Positions 1 to 8,804 of a DNA stretch of 64,000 bases are shown here, in pieces. Position 1 is the stretch's first letter. Each line of letters opens with the position of its first letter. Origin of the DNA: Flavobacterium sp. Root420 (GTDB lineage Bacteria; Bacteroidota; Bacteroidia; Flavobacteriales; Flavobacteriaceae); the NCBI RefSeq assembly GCF_001427905.1, contig NZ_LMEF01000006.1:24230-88229 (forward strand). The letters are read 5' to 3'. Made by a program: the position numbers and the translations under genes. A model generated the notes under the pieces. The model was not told where the DNA came from and made no database searches. It saw only the letters and a program-made list of their open reading frames with translations.

Positions 1-1
1 A

Positions 2-2626
2 ATTAAAGCACAAGAAAGAGTTCCTTTTGATCAGGGAAAAAAATATATTCTTGCTAAAGTTTCTGTTGTTGGTAAAATAAGCTTCAATGAACAAACTGTT
101 GTTACTTTTACTGGCCTTCAAAAAGGACAGGAAATAACCGTACCTGGTGAAGAAATCAGTGGCGCTATTAAAAAATTAGGTAAACTTGGTCTATTCGATG
201 AAATCTCCTTTTATGTAAATAAAATTGAAAACGACAGTATTTATTTAGATCTGAATATTGTCGAACTTCCTAAATTAAATGAAGTTAAATTTGTTGGTAT
301 TAAAAAGAGTAAAGTAGAAGGATTAATTAAGGATAATAACCTGACAAAGAATAAAATTGTCAACGAAAACTTAATTACAACGACCAAAAATTACATCGAA
401 AACAAATACAAAAAAGAAGGTTTCTATAACACAAAAGTTACTATAACAAATACTCCGGATAGTACTGCCGGAAATCAGGTTAATATGCTCGTTCGGGTTG
501 ATAAGGGTGATAAGGTGAAAATCAGCAGTATTGATTTCATCGGAAACAAACAACTTACTGATACCCAATTGAGATCTGCAATGAAGGACACGAAACAAAA
601 GAATATTTTGCGTGTTTTAAAAGCCTCAAAATTTATTCCTGAAAAATACAAAACCGACTTAGAAAAAGTCATTGCTGCTTATAAGGAAAAAGGATATCGT
701 GATGCCCGTATAATTTATGACTCTGTTATTTATAACAAGGAGAAAAACATGCTGGCTATCAAAATTAATATGGAAGAAGGAAATAAATACTACTTTGGTA
801 ATATTAAATTCTTAGGAAATACTGTTTACTCTGACCAGCTTTTAAACCGTTATTTAGGGATTAAAAAAGGTGAAGTATACAACGGAGTTTTATTAGAGAA
901 AAGAATTGCCGATAATACAAAACCAGATGCAGAAGATATTACCAACCTGTATCAAAATAATGGTTATTTATTCTCAAAAATTAACTCTGTAGAGGTAAGA
1001 ACAGTTAATGATACAATTGATTTTGAGATTAGAGTTACAGAAGGTCCTATTGCATATTTCAATAAAATCTATGTTACAGGAAATGACAAAACAAATGATC
1101 ATGTTATTTACCGGGAATTAAGAACCAAGCCAGGTGAAAAATACAGTAAAGAACAATTGGTTAGAACTATTCGTGAAATTGGTCAGCTAGGATTCTTTGA
1201 TCCTGAGGCTATCAAACCTGAATTTAGAAATGTTGATGCAGGAGCAGGAACAGTAGATATCGAATATCAGGTTGTTGAAAAAGGATCTAGTCAGGTTGAA
1301 CTTCAGGGAGGTTACGGTGGAGGTGGCTTCATTGGAACTTTAGGACTGTCGTTCAATAACTTTTCTGCAAGAAATTTATTTAATAAAGAAGCTTACAAAC
1401 CGCTACCAATGGGAGATGGTCAAAAAGTAGCACTTCGTTTACAAGGAAGTACTTATTTTCAAACCTATAGTTTATCATTCTCTGAGCCATGGTTTGGAGG
1501 TAAAAAACCAGTACAATTCAGTTCATCTATCTCTTATAGTACACAATACCTTAATAATTATATTACAAGAGATGTGGACAAGAGCAAAAGTTTTAATATT
1601 TTTACTGTACAAGTAGGATTAGCAAAAAGGTTAACTGTGCCAGATGATTATTTTGTTTTATCACAATCGGTAAGTTACCAACATTACGACCTTAACAATT
1701 ATAACACAGGTTTATTTACATTTGGTAACGGAGCGTCAAGAAACTTAGCCTATACAATTGGACTTTCAAGAAGTAATAAAGGGGTAAACCCGATATTCCC
1801 AACTTATGGTTCTGAGTTTAGTATTTCTGCAAAAGTAACTCCTCCATATTCATTGTTTAATGGTATTAACTATGCTGACTTACCAAATCAGAAAGAATAT
1901 AAAATGCAATACACCGGAGAGAATACCTCTGGTGCTGATGGACAGCCATTAAACAAAGGTGATTATATGAAGTCCGCTGGCACAAACTCATCAGGTCAAA
2001 CTTTATATAATAGTGTTGGTTCTGATTATGCAAGTGCTGATACTGATCAGGGTAAAGTGGACCAGAAAAGATACAATTGGTTAGAATATTATAAAATTAA
2101 ATTTAAAGCAGACTGGTATACTAAAGTATACGGTAAGCTAGTATTAAGAACCTTAACAGAATTTGGTTTCTTAGGAGCTTATGATCAGGCAAGAGGAGTT
2201 GTCCCTTTCGAACGCTTTTATTTAGGTGGAGACGGAATGGCAAACTACTCAATGGATGGTAGAGAAACAATCCAGTTGAGAGGTTATCCGAATAACTCTT
2301 TAACTCCGGTAAACTCTAGAGGCGAACAAATTGGAGCAACAATTTATAACAAATTCTCTATGGAATTGCGTTATCCAATTACATTAAAATCATCAGCATC
2401 TATTTATGCTTTAACGTTCTTAGAAGCGGGTTCATCCTATCCAACATTTAAAGATTACAACCCGTTTGACTTAAGTCGTTCAGCAGGTTTTGGTTTACGT
2501 GTATTTATGCCGGCATTTGGATTGTTAGGAATTGATTTAGGATATGGGTTTGATGCTCTTCCTGGATCTGTTACAAATAAAGCAAACGGTTGGGAAACGC
2601 ACTTTATCATTGGCCAGCAATTTTAG
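2..2626 (+). CDS. bamA: BamA outer membrane assembly factor (5'-truncated by window edge)
   Basis: This is the central component of the beta-barrel assembly machine, which inserts barrel proteins into the outer membrane. The reading frame is open from base 2, so the true start lies before the window; about 874 residues are visible. The first half (to about base 1280) shows successive POTRA-type beta-alpha-alpha-beta-beta modules. The second half is a 16-strand-type barrel ending in FIIGQQF, whose terminal phenylalanine is the usual beta-signal. Long inserts in the barrel (around bases 1900-2080, rich in G, S, T and D) are probably surface loops. Two OmpH/Skp-like chaperone genes follow, the normal context for bamA. 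The family assignment rests on architecture, length and context. A TamA-type paralogue is less likely because of the adjacent skp-like genes. Confidence 0.93.
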   Translation: MKAQERVPFDQGKKYILAKVSVVGKISFNEQTVVTFTGLQKGQEITVPGEEISGAIKKLGKLGLFDEISFYVNKIENDSIYLDLNIVELPKLNEVKFVGIKKSKVEGLIKDNNLTKNKIVNENLITTTKNYIENKYKKEGFYNTKVTITNTPDSTAGNQVNMLVRVDKGDKVKISSIDFIGNKQLTDTQLRSAMKDTKQKNILRVLKASKFIPEKYKTDLEKVIAAYKEKGYRDARIIYDSVIYNKEKNMLAIKINMEEGNKYYFGNIKFLGNTVYSDQLLNRYLGIKKGEVYNGVLLEKRIADNTKPDAEDITNLYQNNGYLFSKINSVEVRTVNDTIDFEIRVTEGPIAYFNKIYVTGNDKTNDHVIYRELRTKPGEKYSKEQLVRTIREIGQLGFFDPEAIKPEFRNVDAGAGTVDIEYQVVEKGSSQVELQGGYGGGGFIGTLGLSFNNFSARNLFNKEAYKPLPMGDGQKVALRLQGSTYFQTYSLSFSEPWFGGKKPVQFSSSISYSTQYLNNYITRDVDKSKSFNIFTVQVGLAKRLTVPDDYFVLSQSVSYQHYDLNNYNTGLFTFGNGASRNLAYTIGLSRSNKGVNPIFPTYGSEFSISAKVTPPYSLFNGINYADLPNQKEYKMQYTGENTSGADGQPLNKGDYMKSAGTNSSGQTLYNSVGSDYASADTDQGKVDQKRYNWLEYYKIKFKADWYTKVYGKLVLRTLTEFGFLGAYDQARGVVPFERFYLGGDGMANYSMDGRETIQLRGYPNNSLTPVNSRGEQIGATIYNKFSMELRYPITLKSSASIYALTFLEAGSSYPTFKDYNPFDLSRSAGFGLRVFMPAFGLLGIDLGYGFDALPGSVTNKANGWETHFIIGQQF

Positions 2627-2638
2627 TCCAATTTTTAG

Positions 2639-2646
2639 TACATTTG
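2639..2646 (+). promoter_or_regulatory. Candidate -7 box upstream of the first ompH gene
   Basis: TACATTTG matches the Bacteroidota -7 consensus TAnnTTTG and lies 28 bases upstream of the ATG at 2675, just after the bamA stop codon. No clear -33 TTG element is visible at the right distance. The ompH pair may therefore be transcribed both by read-through from bamA and from this site. Confidence 0.4.
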
Positions 2647-2674
2647 GCTAGAAATTCGAAAATAAACTAATGTT

Positions 2675-3697
2675 ATGAGAAAACAATTTTTATTTATATT
2701 TTTAGCCCTGATTGTAGCACATACAAGTCAGGCTCAGACAAGAACGACTCGAATTGGCTATATCGACATGGAATACATTTTGGAAAATGTTTCTGATTAC
2801 AAAGAAGCCACAGCCCAATTAGAGTTAAAAGCTCAAAAATGGAAACAGGAAATAGAAGCCAAAAAATTAGATATAAATACGCTTAAAGAAGGTCTTAAAG
2901 CTGAAAAAGCTTTATTGACGAAAGAGCTAATTGATGAAAGAGAAACAGAAATTAAATTTCTGGAAGATGAAATGCTGGATTATCAGCAGAAGCAATTTGG
3001 TTCTAACGGAAATTTAATTCATCAAAAAGCGGCATTAGCAAAGCCAATCCAGGATCAGGTTTTTACTGCTGTTCAGGATATTGCCGAAGCTAAAAATTAT
3101 GATTTTATTTTCGACAAATCATCAGATCTGACAATGCTTTTCAGCAATAAGAAATTTGACATCAGTGATCAGGTTATTCGTGTTTTAAACCGAACTGACA
3201 AACGTGAGCAATTGACGAAAAAACAATTGAAAGATCAGGAAGCTAAAGAAAGTAAAGAAAATGCAATTGACGAAAATCCGGCAATGGCAGACAGGCAAAA
3301 AGCACTTGACGAGAAAAAGACAGCCAGAGAAAAATTAATTGAAGACAGAAGACTAGAACAGGAAGCCAAGAAAAAAGAATACGACGACAGAAGAAAAGCA
3401 ATACAAGCAGAAAGAGAAGCCAAAAAAAATGGCACGGTTTCTGAACCTGCAAAAACTACTGAAGCCGCTAAAACAACTGAAACTGGTAAGACAGACGCAA
3501 CTGCTAAACCAGCTGCAACAAATGAAACAACACCACCAGCTGAGCCAGCTGTAAACAAGGCAGAAGAAAGACAAAAGCTCTACGAGCAGCGTAAAAAAGA
3601 ATTAGAAGAAAGAAGAAAGAAAATAATAGAAGAAAGAGAAGCGGCTAAAAAAGCAAAAGAAGCCGAAACACAAAAATCAAATACGACCAATAATTAA
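2675..3697 (+). CDS. OmpH/Skp family periplasmic chaperone, long form with charged C-terminal tail
   Basis: This 340-residue protein has a signal peptide (residues 1 to about 20, ending SQAQ) followed by an OmpH/Skp domain to about residue 170. That domain starts with the conserved strand RIGYIDMEYIL, continues into a long coiled coil (about 45-110) and closes with a second conserved block near YDFIFDKSSDLTML. Skp-like proteins hold unfolded outer-membrane proteins in the periplasm. The C-terminal half is unusual: about 170 residues of almost only K, E, A, R, Q and T, predicted as charged helix with a Thr/Ala/Pro-rich hinge around 260-290. The family is usually 150-180 residues, so this is a clear extension. 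It sits between bamA and a standard-length paralogue. Whether the tail binds clients or peptidoglycan cannot be read from the sequence. Confidence 0.9.
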   Translation: MRKQFLFIFLALIVAHTSQAQTRTTRIGYIDMEYILENVSDYKEATAQLELKAQKWKQEIEAKKLDINTLKEGLKAEKALLTKELIDERETEIKFLEDEMLDYQQKQFGSNGNLIHQKAALAKPIQDQVFTAVQDIAEAKNYDFIFDKSSDLTMLFSNKKFDISDQVIRVLNRTDKREQLTKKQLKDQEAKESKENAIDENPAMADRQKALDEKKTAREKLIEDRRLEQEAKKKEYDDRRKAIQAEREAKKNGTVSEPAKTTEAAKTTETGKTDATAKPAATNETTPPAEPAVNKAEERQKLYEQRKKELEERRKKIIEEREAAKKAKEAETQKSNTTNN

Positions 3698-3712
3698 TTA
3701 ATATTTTTAAAA

Positions 3713-4216
3713 ATGATGAAACAAATCAAAACTTTACTAATTGCTGCCATACTAATTTTAGGAGCAAGTAACACAATGAACGCACAGGCTAAGGTAGCCC
3801 ATGTTGATGTTAGCGAGATTATGTCGAAAATGCCTGCAATGCTTGATGCTCAAAATCAACTACAAAAATTAAGTGCTACATATGATGCTGAATACAAAAA
3901 AATGATTGATGAGTATCAAACTAAAATCAAAAAGTATGAAGCTGAAGCTGCAACTGTAACTGAAGCTGTAAACGGAGAACGTTCTAAAGAAGTTCAGGAT
4001 ATGCAAGGCAGAATTACTTCTTACAGAGATAATGCTCAAAAAGAATTACAACAAAAAGATTCTGACATCGTAAAACCAATCATGGAAAAAGTTAAAGCTT
4101 CTATCCAAAAAGTTGGAAAAGCTAAAGGATACCAATACGTATTAGACGGTTCTACTTTAATATTAGCTGATGGTCCAAACATTACTGCTGATGTAAAAAA
4201 AGATTTAGGATTCTAA
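3713..4216 (+). CDS. OmpH/Skp family periplasmic chaperone, standard length
   Basis: This 167-residue protein has a signal peptide (cleavage near MNAQA, residue about 24), then the OmpH/Skp pattern: first strand KVAHVDVSEIM, a coiled coil over about residues 45-120, and the closing block YQYVLDGSTLILADG. It starts 15 bases after the longer paralogue and is followed by a strong terminator, so the two are probably one transcript. Two tandem ATGs (3713 and 3716) are possible starts. Role: holdase for outer-membrane proteins on the way to BamA, from family knowledge and context. Confidence 0.9.
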   Translation: MMKQIKTLLIAAILILGASNTMNAQAKVAHVDVSEIMSKMPAMLDAQNQLQKLSATYDAEYKKMIDEYQTKIKKYEAEAATVTEAVNGERSKEVQDMQGRITSYRDNAQKELQQKDSDIVKPIMEKVKASIQKVGKAKGYQYVLDGSTLILADGPNITADVKKDLGF

Positions 4217-4238
4217 AAAACGAATTTCTTAGTATCAA

Positions 4239-4277
4239 AACTGCTCAAATTTTCTAAAAAGTTTGGGCAGTTTTTTT
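4239..4277 (+). terminator. Intrinsic terminator after the bamA-ompH-ompH group
   Basis: The stem AACTGCTCAAA (4239-4249) pairs with TTTGGGCAGTT (4262-4272), with one G-T wobble, and is followed by a run of T to 4277. It closes the plus-strand unit before murI. Confidence 0.8.
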
Positions 4278-4357
4278 GTATATTAATTTATGATTAAAAA
4301 ACAATAGTATTCTATAATTTCAGTTTACTAAGAGTATAAATCTATTTCAAAAAATAC

Positions 4358-4365
4358 TAAATTTG
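4358..4365 (+). promoter_or_regulatory. murI promoter -7 box, four bases from the start codon
   Basis: TAAATTTG matches TAnnTTTG and lies only four bases before the ATG at 4370. With the usual distance from the box to the start of transcription, the mRNA would begin at or next to the start codon (leaderless or nearly so). No good -33 TTG is visible. Confidence 0.55.
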
Positions 4366-4369
4366 CAGT

Positions 4370-5146
4370 ATGACGAACAACAATCCTATAGGCGTTTTTG
4401 ATTCCGGTATTGGAGGAACTTCCATTTGGAGCGCCATTCACGATCTACTTCCAAACGAAAAAACCATCTATTTGGCTGATAGCAAAAATGCTCCTTATGG
4501 CCAAAGAACCAAAGAAGAGATTGTTGCCTTAAGCAAAAAAAATGTTGATTTATTACTCGAAATGGGCTGCAAATTAATTGTTATAGCTTGTAATACCGCT
4601 ACAACAAATGCAATTCGAGAACTTCGCGCAACCTATGACATTCCGTTTATAGGAATCGAACCCGCTATAAAGCCGGCTGCTAATAATTCTAAAACACAAG
4701 TAATTGGAATTTTAGCTACTAAAGGAACACTAAATAGTGAATTATTCAATAAAACTGCCGAAATGTTTCAGCACACTACTATAATTGAACAGGTAGGTCA
4801 TGGCCTTGTTCAGCTTATTGAAGATGGAAACCTGAACTCACCGGAAATGACTCAGTTATTAGAATCTTATTTACAGCCTATGATTGATGCCAACATTGAT
4901 TATCTGGTTCTGGGATGTAGTCATTACCCCTATTTGATTCCGCAAATCAAAAAAATACTTCCCGATCATATTCAGATTATTGATTCGGGAGAAGCAGTAG
5001 CTCGTCAGACACAAAATATTCTGCGTGAAAAAGTTGGTTTGTCTGACAATCAAAAAAACGAGCCTGAATTTTATGTCAATTCAAATCCCGCAGTTTTAGA
5101 GTCTATATTAAATTATAAATATCCGGTAATACAAAAGGATTTTTAA
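4370..5146 (+). CDS. murI: Glutamate racemase
   Basis: MurI converts L-glutamate to D-glutamate for peptidoglycan in the cytoplasm. The 258 residues show the family's hallmarks: the N-terminal IGVFDSGIGG, the first catalytic cysteine in IACNTATTN (Cys74) and the second in LGCSHYPYL (Cys183). The length is normal. The gene has its own promoter box directly at the start codon and is preceded by a terminator, so it is probably a single-gene unit. It converges with the minus-strand gene that ends at 5152, only five bases away, and no separate terminator is visible between the two. Confidence 0.96.
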   Translation: MTNNNPIGVFDSGIGGTSIWSAIHDLLPNEKTIYLADSKNAPYGQRTKEEIVALSKKNVDLLLEMGCKLIVIACNTATTNAIRELRATYDIPFIGIEPAIKPAANNSKTQVIGILATKGTLNSELFNKTAEMFQHTTIIEQVGHGLVQLIEDGNLNSPEMTQLLESYLQPMIDANIDYLVLGCSHYPYLIPQIKKILPDHIQIIDSGEAVARQTQNILREKVGLSDNQKNEPEFYVNSNPAVLESILNYKYPVIQKDF

Positions 5147-5151
5147 CTTCA

Positions 5152-6387
5152 CTATTCTATTTTTCGTTTGACGAACCAAATGCCGTCCAACGATAAATTA
5201 AGGGAGATTTTATGGTAATTTTCTTTTATCAGATTGTCTGAAATTCTTCCCTTTTGCCCATAGGAATACGAAATATTTAAAGCAGAAAAAGTATTTTCTA
5301 TTGGTAGTGAAAGTCCAATAGAGATAGCTGTGTTATTTACACGTTTGCCATCAACTTCAAGATAACCGGTGTCAAAATTCGCTCCGGCCGCATATTGAAC
5401 GCTATCCCAATATTTCCGAATATTTTTTTTAGCCCTGTACGTAAATCCCAACGCAAATCGATCCTGATTCACAAAATCTCCATACAATTCAGATTGATTA
5501 GAATCATTCCATAAACTTTTTTCATAATCTAAAGTCAGGTTTAAATTATTTTTAAAACGTTTGCTAATCCCCACTCCAATTTCCAAAGGCATATAATAAT
5601 CATCTGTATCTGAAACAACATCTGATTCTATGCTAGTCACAACCTCATCAGCAATAGTTTGAACCGTCTGGACTTTAGAAGCTTTTATTTGAGTTGGCAT
5701 TTTAAACGTTGAACCAATTGTTAAAGTGGAATCAATTTTATATTGCGCTCCCAAAGTCGCACGCAAACCATTATAGTCTGTTTTTTTATGAATAGTGGTA
5801 ACTGAATTTAGTATTAAAAAACTTCGATCATCAACTGTATTTCCAAACAATAGAGCAGCTGAAACTCCGACTGATACTTTCTTTCCAAATCGATATCCGT
5901 ATGAGAAATCAAAATTATTTAATCCCCCAGAACCAGTGGCAGTCATATAATAATATTCCTGGCTATTTTCAATCGGTAATTTTAAATTAGAGATTTTAAA
6001 TGTTGCACTCGAATAAGGCCTCAAAGCCACACTAAATCCCGAATTCTTTGTAACCGGAAAAGCAAAAGCAATATGTGAAAATTGAAAATTGTTACGATTC
6101 TCCGCTCTCGAACCACTCTGATAAGTTGTTGCGATAGCTTTTCCACCAATGTCAAACATAAAATGATTTTGAGGTAAATAACCTAATGACGATGGATTCA
6201 GATTATTAATAAATGTGGCGGAAGGCAAGGCGATTCCCGACGATCCAATAGATGGAATAGTACCAAAATCAGAATCGTACAAACTTCCTACACCATATAG
6301 CGAATAAGGAGAACTTGAAATACTTTGTGAAAATGAAGTTAGCGACATCAATATGAAGTAACTTAAATAAACTATTTTATTTTTCAT
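5152..6387 (-). CDS. Outer-membrane beta-barrel protein of unknown function, partner of the DUF4270 lipoprotein
   Basis: The 411-residue protein has a signal peptide (residues 1-20, ending TSFSQ) and then alternating beta strands through to the end. The early segment SSSPYSLYGVGSL and the Asn-Pro-Ser segment near residue 63 resemble flavobacterial FadL/PorV-like barrel proteins, but I cannot assign a transported substrate. The C-terminus (IWFVKRKIE) is not a classic aromatic beta-signal. The ATG at 6387 directly follows the stop of the upstream DUF4270 gene with no gap, so the two are translationally coupled and probably work together at the outer membrane. Confidence 0.75.
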   Translation of the reverse strand: MKNKIVYLSYFILMSLTSFSQSISSSPYSLYGVGSLYDSDFGTIPSIGSSGIALPSATFINNLNPSSLGYLPQNHFMFDIGGKAIATTYQSGSRAENRNNFQFSHIAFAFPVTKNSGFSVALRPYSSATFKISNLKLPIENSQEYYYMTATGSGGLNNFDFSYGYRFGKKVSVGVSAALLFGNTVDDRSFLILNSVTTIHKKTDYNGLRATLGAQYKIDSTLTIGSTFKMPTQIKASKVQTVQTIADEVVTSIESDVVSDTDDYYMPLEIGVGISKRFKNNLNLTLDYEKSLWNDSNQSELYGDFVNQDRFALGFTYRAKKNIRKYWDSVQYAAGANFDTGYLEVDGKRVNNTAISIGLSLPIENTFSALNISYSYGQKGRISDNLIKENYHKISLNLSLDGIWFVKRKIE

Positions 6388-7716
6388 TTAATAAGAGATG
6401 TAATAAATTTTCAGCTGAATTTTATTTTTTAGATGTTTTTGATCTCCGAGAACAATTCTGTTTACCGCTTTAGAAATAACCGGTAACGTCAGAATCAGAG
6501 AGGATCTGGAATCAGACTGTTTCCACATCTCTTTTTGTAGAAACCATCCAATAGGAATCGTGTACCCTACATTCTCATTAAACTCGTCTGTTTTTTTATT
6601 TAAAATGCCGTAGACAGATGCTCCAGCAGAATTTACCAAAGAACCACTCATTCTATTTAAATTGTCTGCCACATAAATTTTTAGAGAATCTGCTAGTGGA
6701 TATTGTTCCGAATACGAATTATTAACCGGTTTTAAAAGCAATTGTGCGTCAACAATGGCACCTTTCTCAGATATATATTTGAGTTGCTTGATATTTGGAA
6801 AATCAATTCTGCAGGCTACTCCCGTACCAGATTGAATAAAACCCTGTCGATTTGTGAGTGAACTTGACAATTTACTACTCGAATTGGGTAAATTCTGGAG
6901 TAAGGTTCCTGTTTTATCTGAAGAAATAGAATTAAATTGTTTTGTCACATCTGAGATTGTAAACTCGACTTCGTAAGACTCTTCATCGATATCTTTTGGA
7001 GATTTTGAATAATACAATCGTATAACACTTGTTGAAGCATTAAAACCAATAACGCTCGAAGAATTAGAAGTTGAAGGAACTACTACAAATCCCTTTAAAT
7101 ATTCAGTAAAACTATCAAAGTCCGTCACTTCCCTTTTTTTCATTTTCTGGAAAAGTTCAGATCCAAAAGTGTCATTCATTTTAATTGTGATAGAATCCTT
7201 TTCGATTGGCCTTGGCTTATATGAAATTGATCCAATACTTTCATCATTATAAGTCAAAGTAGAATTATTATAAAAACTTTTATCATCAACATTAGGCTTA
7301 ACTTTCTGAGTTAGACGATGAATATCAAAAGTTTGCACTTTTGTCGTATCGCCATAATAATAATTATCATATTTCAGTGTCATTACTATAGAATCAAAAA
7401 CGTAGTTTACTGTTTCTGTATCTGAACCACCAGTATTCAAACTATAAGTATTAGACGCGACCTGGAAATAACTATTTGATTTTACTTTTCCAAAAATAGG
7501 ATCGTCATAATTCCCAATTAAAATTCGCTGTTGATTAGAAGTAACAAGAGAATCAAAATTTATAGTTGACATATCCACTGTTACAGTATCAATCAAAACA
7601 ACTTTATTATTTAAAGCTAAATAATCTGATCCTACAACAAATTCACCGGCATCTGTATCTGTACCGCATGAAAGTATAGTGACAGCCAAAAACAACATCA
7701 ATATAAACTTGTACAT
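6388..7716 (-). CDS. DUF4270 family lipoprotein
   Basis: This 442-residue protein starts with a lipoprotein signal peptide (MYKFILMLFLAVTILSCGT; the lipidated Cys is at about residue 17). The segment after the Cys contains acidic residues (GTDTDAGE), compatible with but weaker than a surface-export signal. The remainder is beta-rich and fits DUF4270, a family of Bacteroidota lipoproteins with no established function. I chose the ATG at 7716: a longer frame would begin at a GTG at 7761, but a -7 box at 7731-7738 lies inside that extension. The gene is translationally coupled to the outer-membrane protein that follows it. Confidence 0.82.
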   Translation of the reverse strand: MYKFILMLFLAVTILSCGTDTDAGEFVVGSDYLALNNKVVLIDTVTVDMSTINFDSLVTSNQQRILIGNYDDPIFGKVKSNSYFQVASNTYSLNTGGSDTETVNYVFDSIVMTLKYDNYYYGDTTKVQTFDIHRLTQKVKPNVDDKSFYNNSTLTYNDESIGSISYKPRPIEKDSITIKMNDTFGSELFQKMKKREVTDFDSFTEYLKGFVVVPSTSNSSSVIGFNASTSVIRLYYSKSPKDIDEESYEVEFTISDVTKQFNSISSDKTGTLLQNLPNSSSKLSSSLTNRQGFIQSGTGVACRIDFPNIKQLKYISEKGAIVDAQLLLKPVNNSYSEQYPLADSLKIYVADNLNRMSGSLVNSAGASVYGILNKKTDEFNENVGYTIPIGWFLQKEMWKQSDSRSSLILTLPVISKAVNRIVLGDQKHLKNKIQLKIYYISY

Positions 7717-7730
7717 AATTAATTTTTGAA

Positions 7731-7738
7731 CAAATATA
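7731..7738 (-). promoter_or_regulatory. Promoter -7 box for the DUF4270/outer-membrane protein operon
   Basis: Read on the minus strand the bases are TATATTTG, a match to TAnnTTTG, 14 bases before the ATG at 7716. A minus-strand TTG at 7754-7756 could serve as a -33 element, although the 15-base spacing is short. The repeat array at 7758-7844 lies directly upstream. Confidence 0.5.
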
Positions 7739-7757
7739 AAATGCGCTCTTCTGCAAT

Positions 7758-7844
7758 ACACTATAACATATACAGCCTAGCATTTTTACACTATAAATAG
7801 CATTAAAACATCTACAATAGCATTATAGTACCAAATTGTTCATT
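7758..7844. repeat. Direct-repeat array with exact 20-bp period in a divergent promoter region
   Basis: CATT occurs at 7781, 7801, 7821 and 7841, exactly 20 bp apart. The first three copies are preceded by TAG, giving TAGCATT at 7778, 7798 and 7818. In addition ACACTATAA occurs twice, at 7758 and 7788. The array lies between the promoter box of the DUF4270 operon (minus strand) and that of the signalling cassette (plus strand, 7922). Two-turn spacing of direct repeats is what a DNA-binding protein that occupies one face of the helix would need. LytTR-type regulators use direct repeats about two turns apart, and this cassette encodes one. Binding itself is inferred. Confidence 0.5.
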
Positions 7845-7921
7845 CAGCCATCAAAAGGGCTCTTTTGTCTATCAAAACGTGCCATACATATATCTTCTTT
7901 TTTTTAAAAACATTAGGAACA

Positions 7922-7929
7922 TACTTTTG
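7922..7929 (+). promoter_or_regulatory. Promoter -7 box for the signalling cassette
   Basis: TACTTTTG matches TAnnTTTG and lies 16 bases before the ATG at 7946. No convincing -33 TTG is present, which would fit an activator-dependent promoter. The nearest unit of the 20-bp repeat array ends 77 bases upstream of this box. Confidence 0.5.
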
Positions 7930-7945
7930 AACCAATAAATAAACA

Positions 7946-8788
7946 ATGAAAATACTGTTTTTGATATGTTCGCTTTTTACAATTTCATTTTATAGTATGA
8001 AAGCACAGGAAAAATTATCTGTAGATATGAACTTAAAAACGGAGCCTACTGATAAAATTAATTTTAACGAGACCAATGTTAGTTTTAAAATCAATAAAAA
8101 AATAAACGCCAAAAGTAAAGTAACAAATACATTAGAATATTCTCACTTGAATGTCAATTATGAACTAGGAAGTTCAGGATTATTTGAAAATCCGGATCGT
8201 TTTAATCAATTACAAAACCAATTTGAAGTTTCACAAAATGTTTCAAAAAAAACAGACTTGAATTTTACTATTACGCCGACCGTCAATTTTCAACAAAATG
8301 TAGGCATTTCTGATGTAACAATTTTAGGAAGTTTCGAAGTGCATCAAAAATTAGGTTCTAAAACAGATTTAAATTTTGGTGCTGCCAGAACAACGGTTTT
8401 TGGATATCCTAAATTCATACCTGTTTTGTCTTTAAACTATAAACTGAATGACAGAAGTAGTTTGCTGATTGGGTTTCCGGATTCTAAAATATCATATTCA
8501 AATAATGGCCGGAACAAGTTCAACCTCACTAACCGTTTTAATGGAAATTTTTACAATTTAGATTCACAAATCAATCTAAATAAAGAGGCGACAAAAGTGA
8601 GTTTATCACAAATGACCAGTGCCTTTGAGTATGAAAGAAATGTTGATGGTAAATGGTTCTTAAATTTTAAAGCTGGCTATGATTTTAATAAAAAATATAC
8701 GCTGATTGATCGTGATAATCACGAAGTATATGATTTTAATATTGGCAACGGATATGTTTTAGGCATTGGCATCAAATACAAACAATAA
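7946..8788 (+). CDS. Exported beta-rich protein, unknown function, first gene of the signalling cassette
   Basis: The 280-residue protein has a signal peptide (about residues 1-20, ending MKAQ). From there on it consists of alternating polar/hydrophobic strands rich in N, K, S and F, as in small outer-membrane barrels. Segments such as KTDLNFTITPTVNF and KTDLNFGAARTTVF look like repeated hairpins. It ends GIGIKYKQ. I do not recognise the family. It is followed after 16 bases by the Kelch lipoprotein gene and has a promoter box of its own, so it probably leads the operon that continues to the histidine kinase. Confidence 0.65.
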   Translation: MKILFLICSLFTISFYSMKAQEKLSVDMNLKTEPTDKINFNETNVSFKINKKINAKSKVTNTLEYSHLNVNYELGSSGLFENPDRFNQLQNQFEVSQNVSKKTDLNFTITPTVNFQQNVGISDVTILGSFEVHQKLGSKTDLNFGAARTTVFGYPKFIPVLSLNYKLNDRSSLLIGFPDSKISYSNNGRNKFNLTNRFNGNFYNLDSQINLNKEATKVSLSQMTSAFEYERNVDGKWFLNFKAGYDFNKKYTLIDRDNHEVYDFNIGNGYVLGIGIKYKQ

Positions 8789-8804
8789 ATAAATTTAATA
8801 CACT

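Noticed and set aside
3235..3574. Minus-strand open frames opposite the charged tail of the long OmpH protein
   Set aside because: They are Phe/Leu/Ser-rich mirror translations of a Lys/Glu-rich coding region, with no start signals or family resemblance.
7717..7761. Longer N-terminus for the DUF4270 lipoprotein starting at GTG 7761
   Set aside because: A -7 promoter box lies inside the extension, and the extension would place charged residues before an otherwise perfect lipoprotein signal peptide.
7758..7844. CRISPR array
   Set aside because: The repeated core is only 4-7 bases with 20-bp period and there are no spacers of constant type or cas genes.
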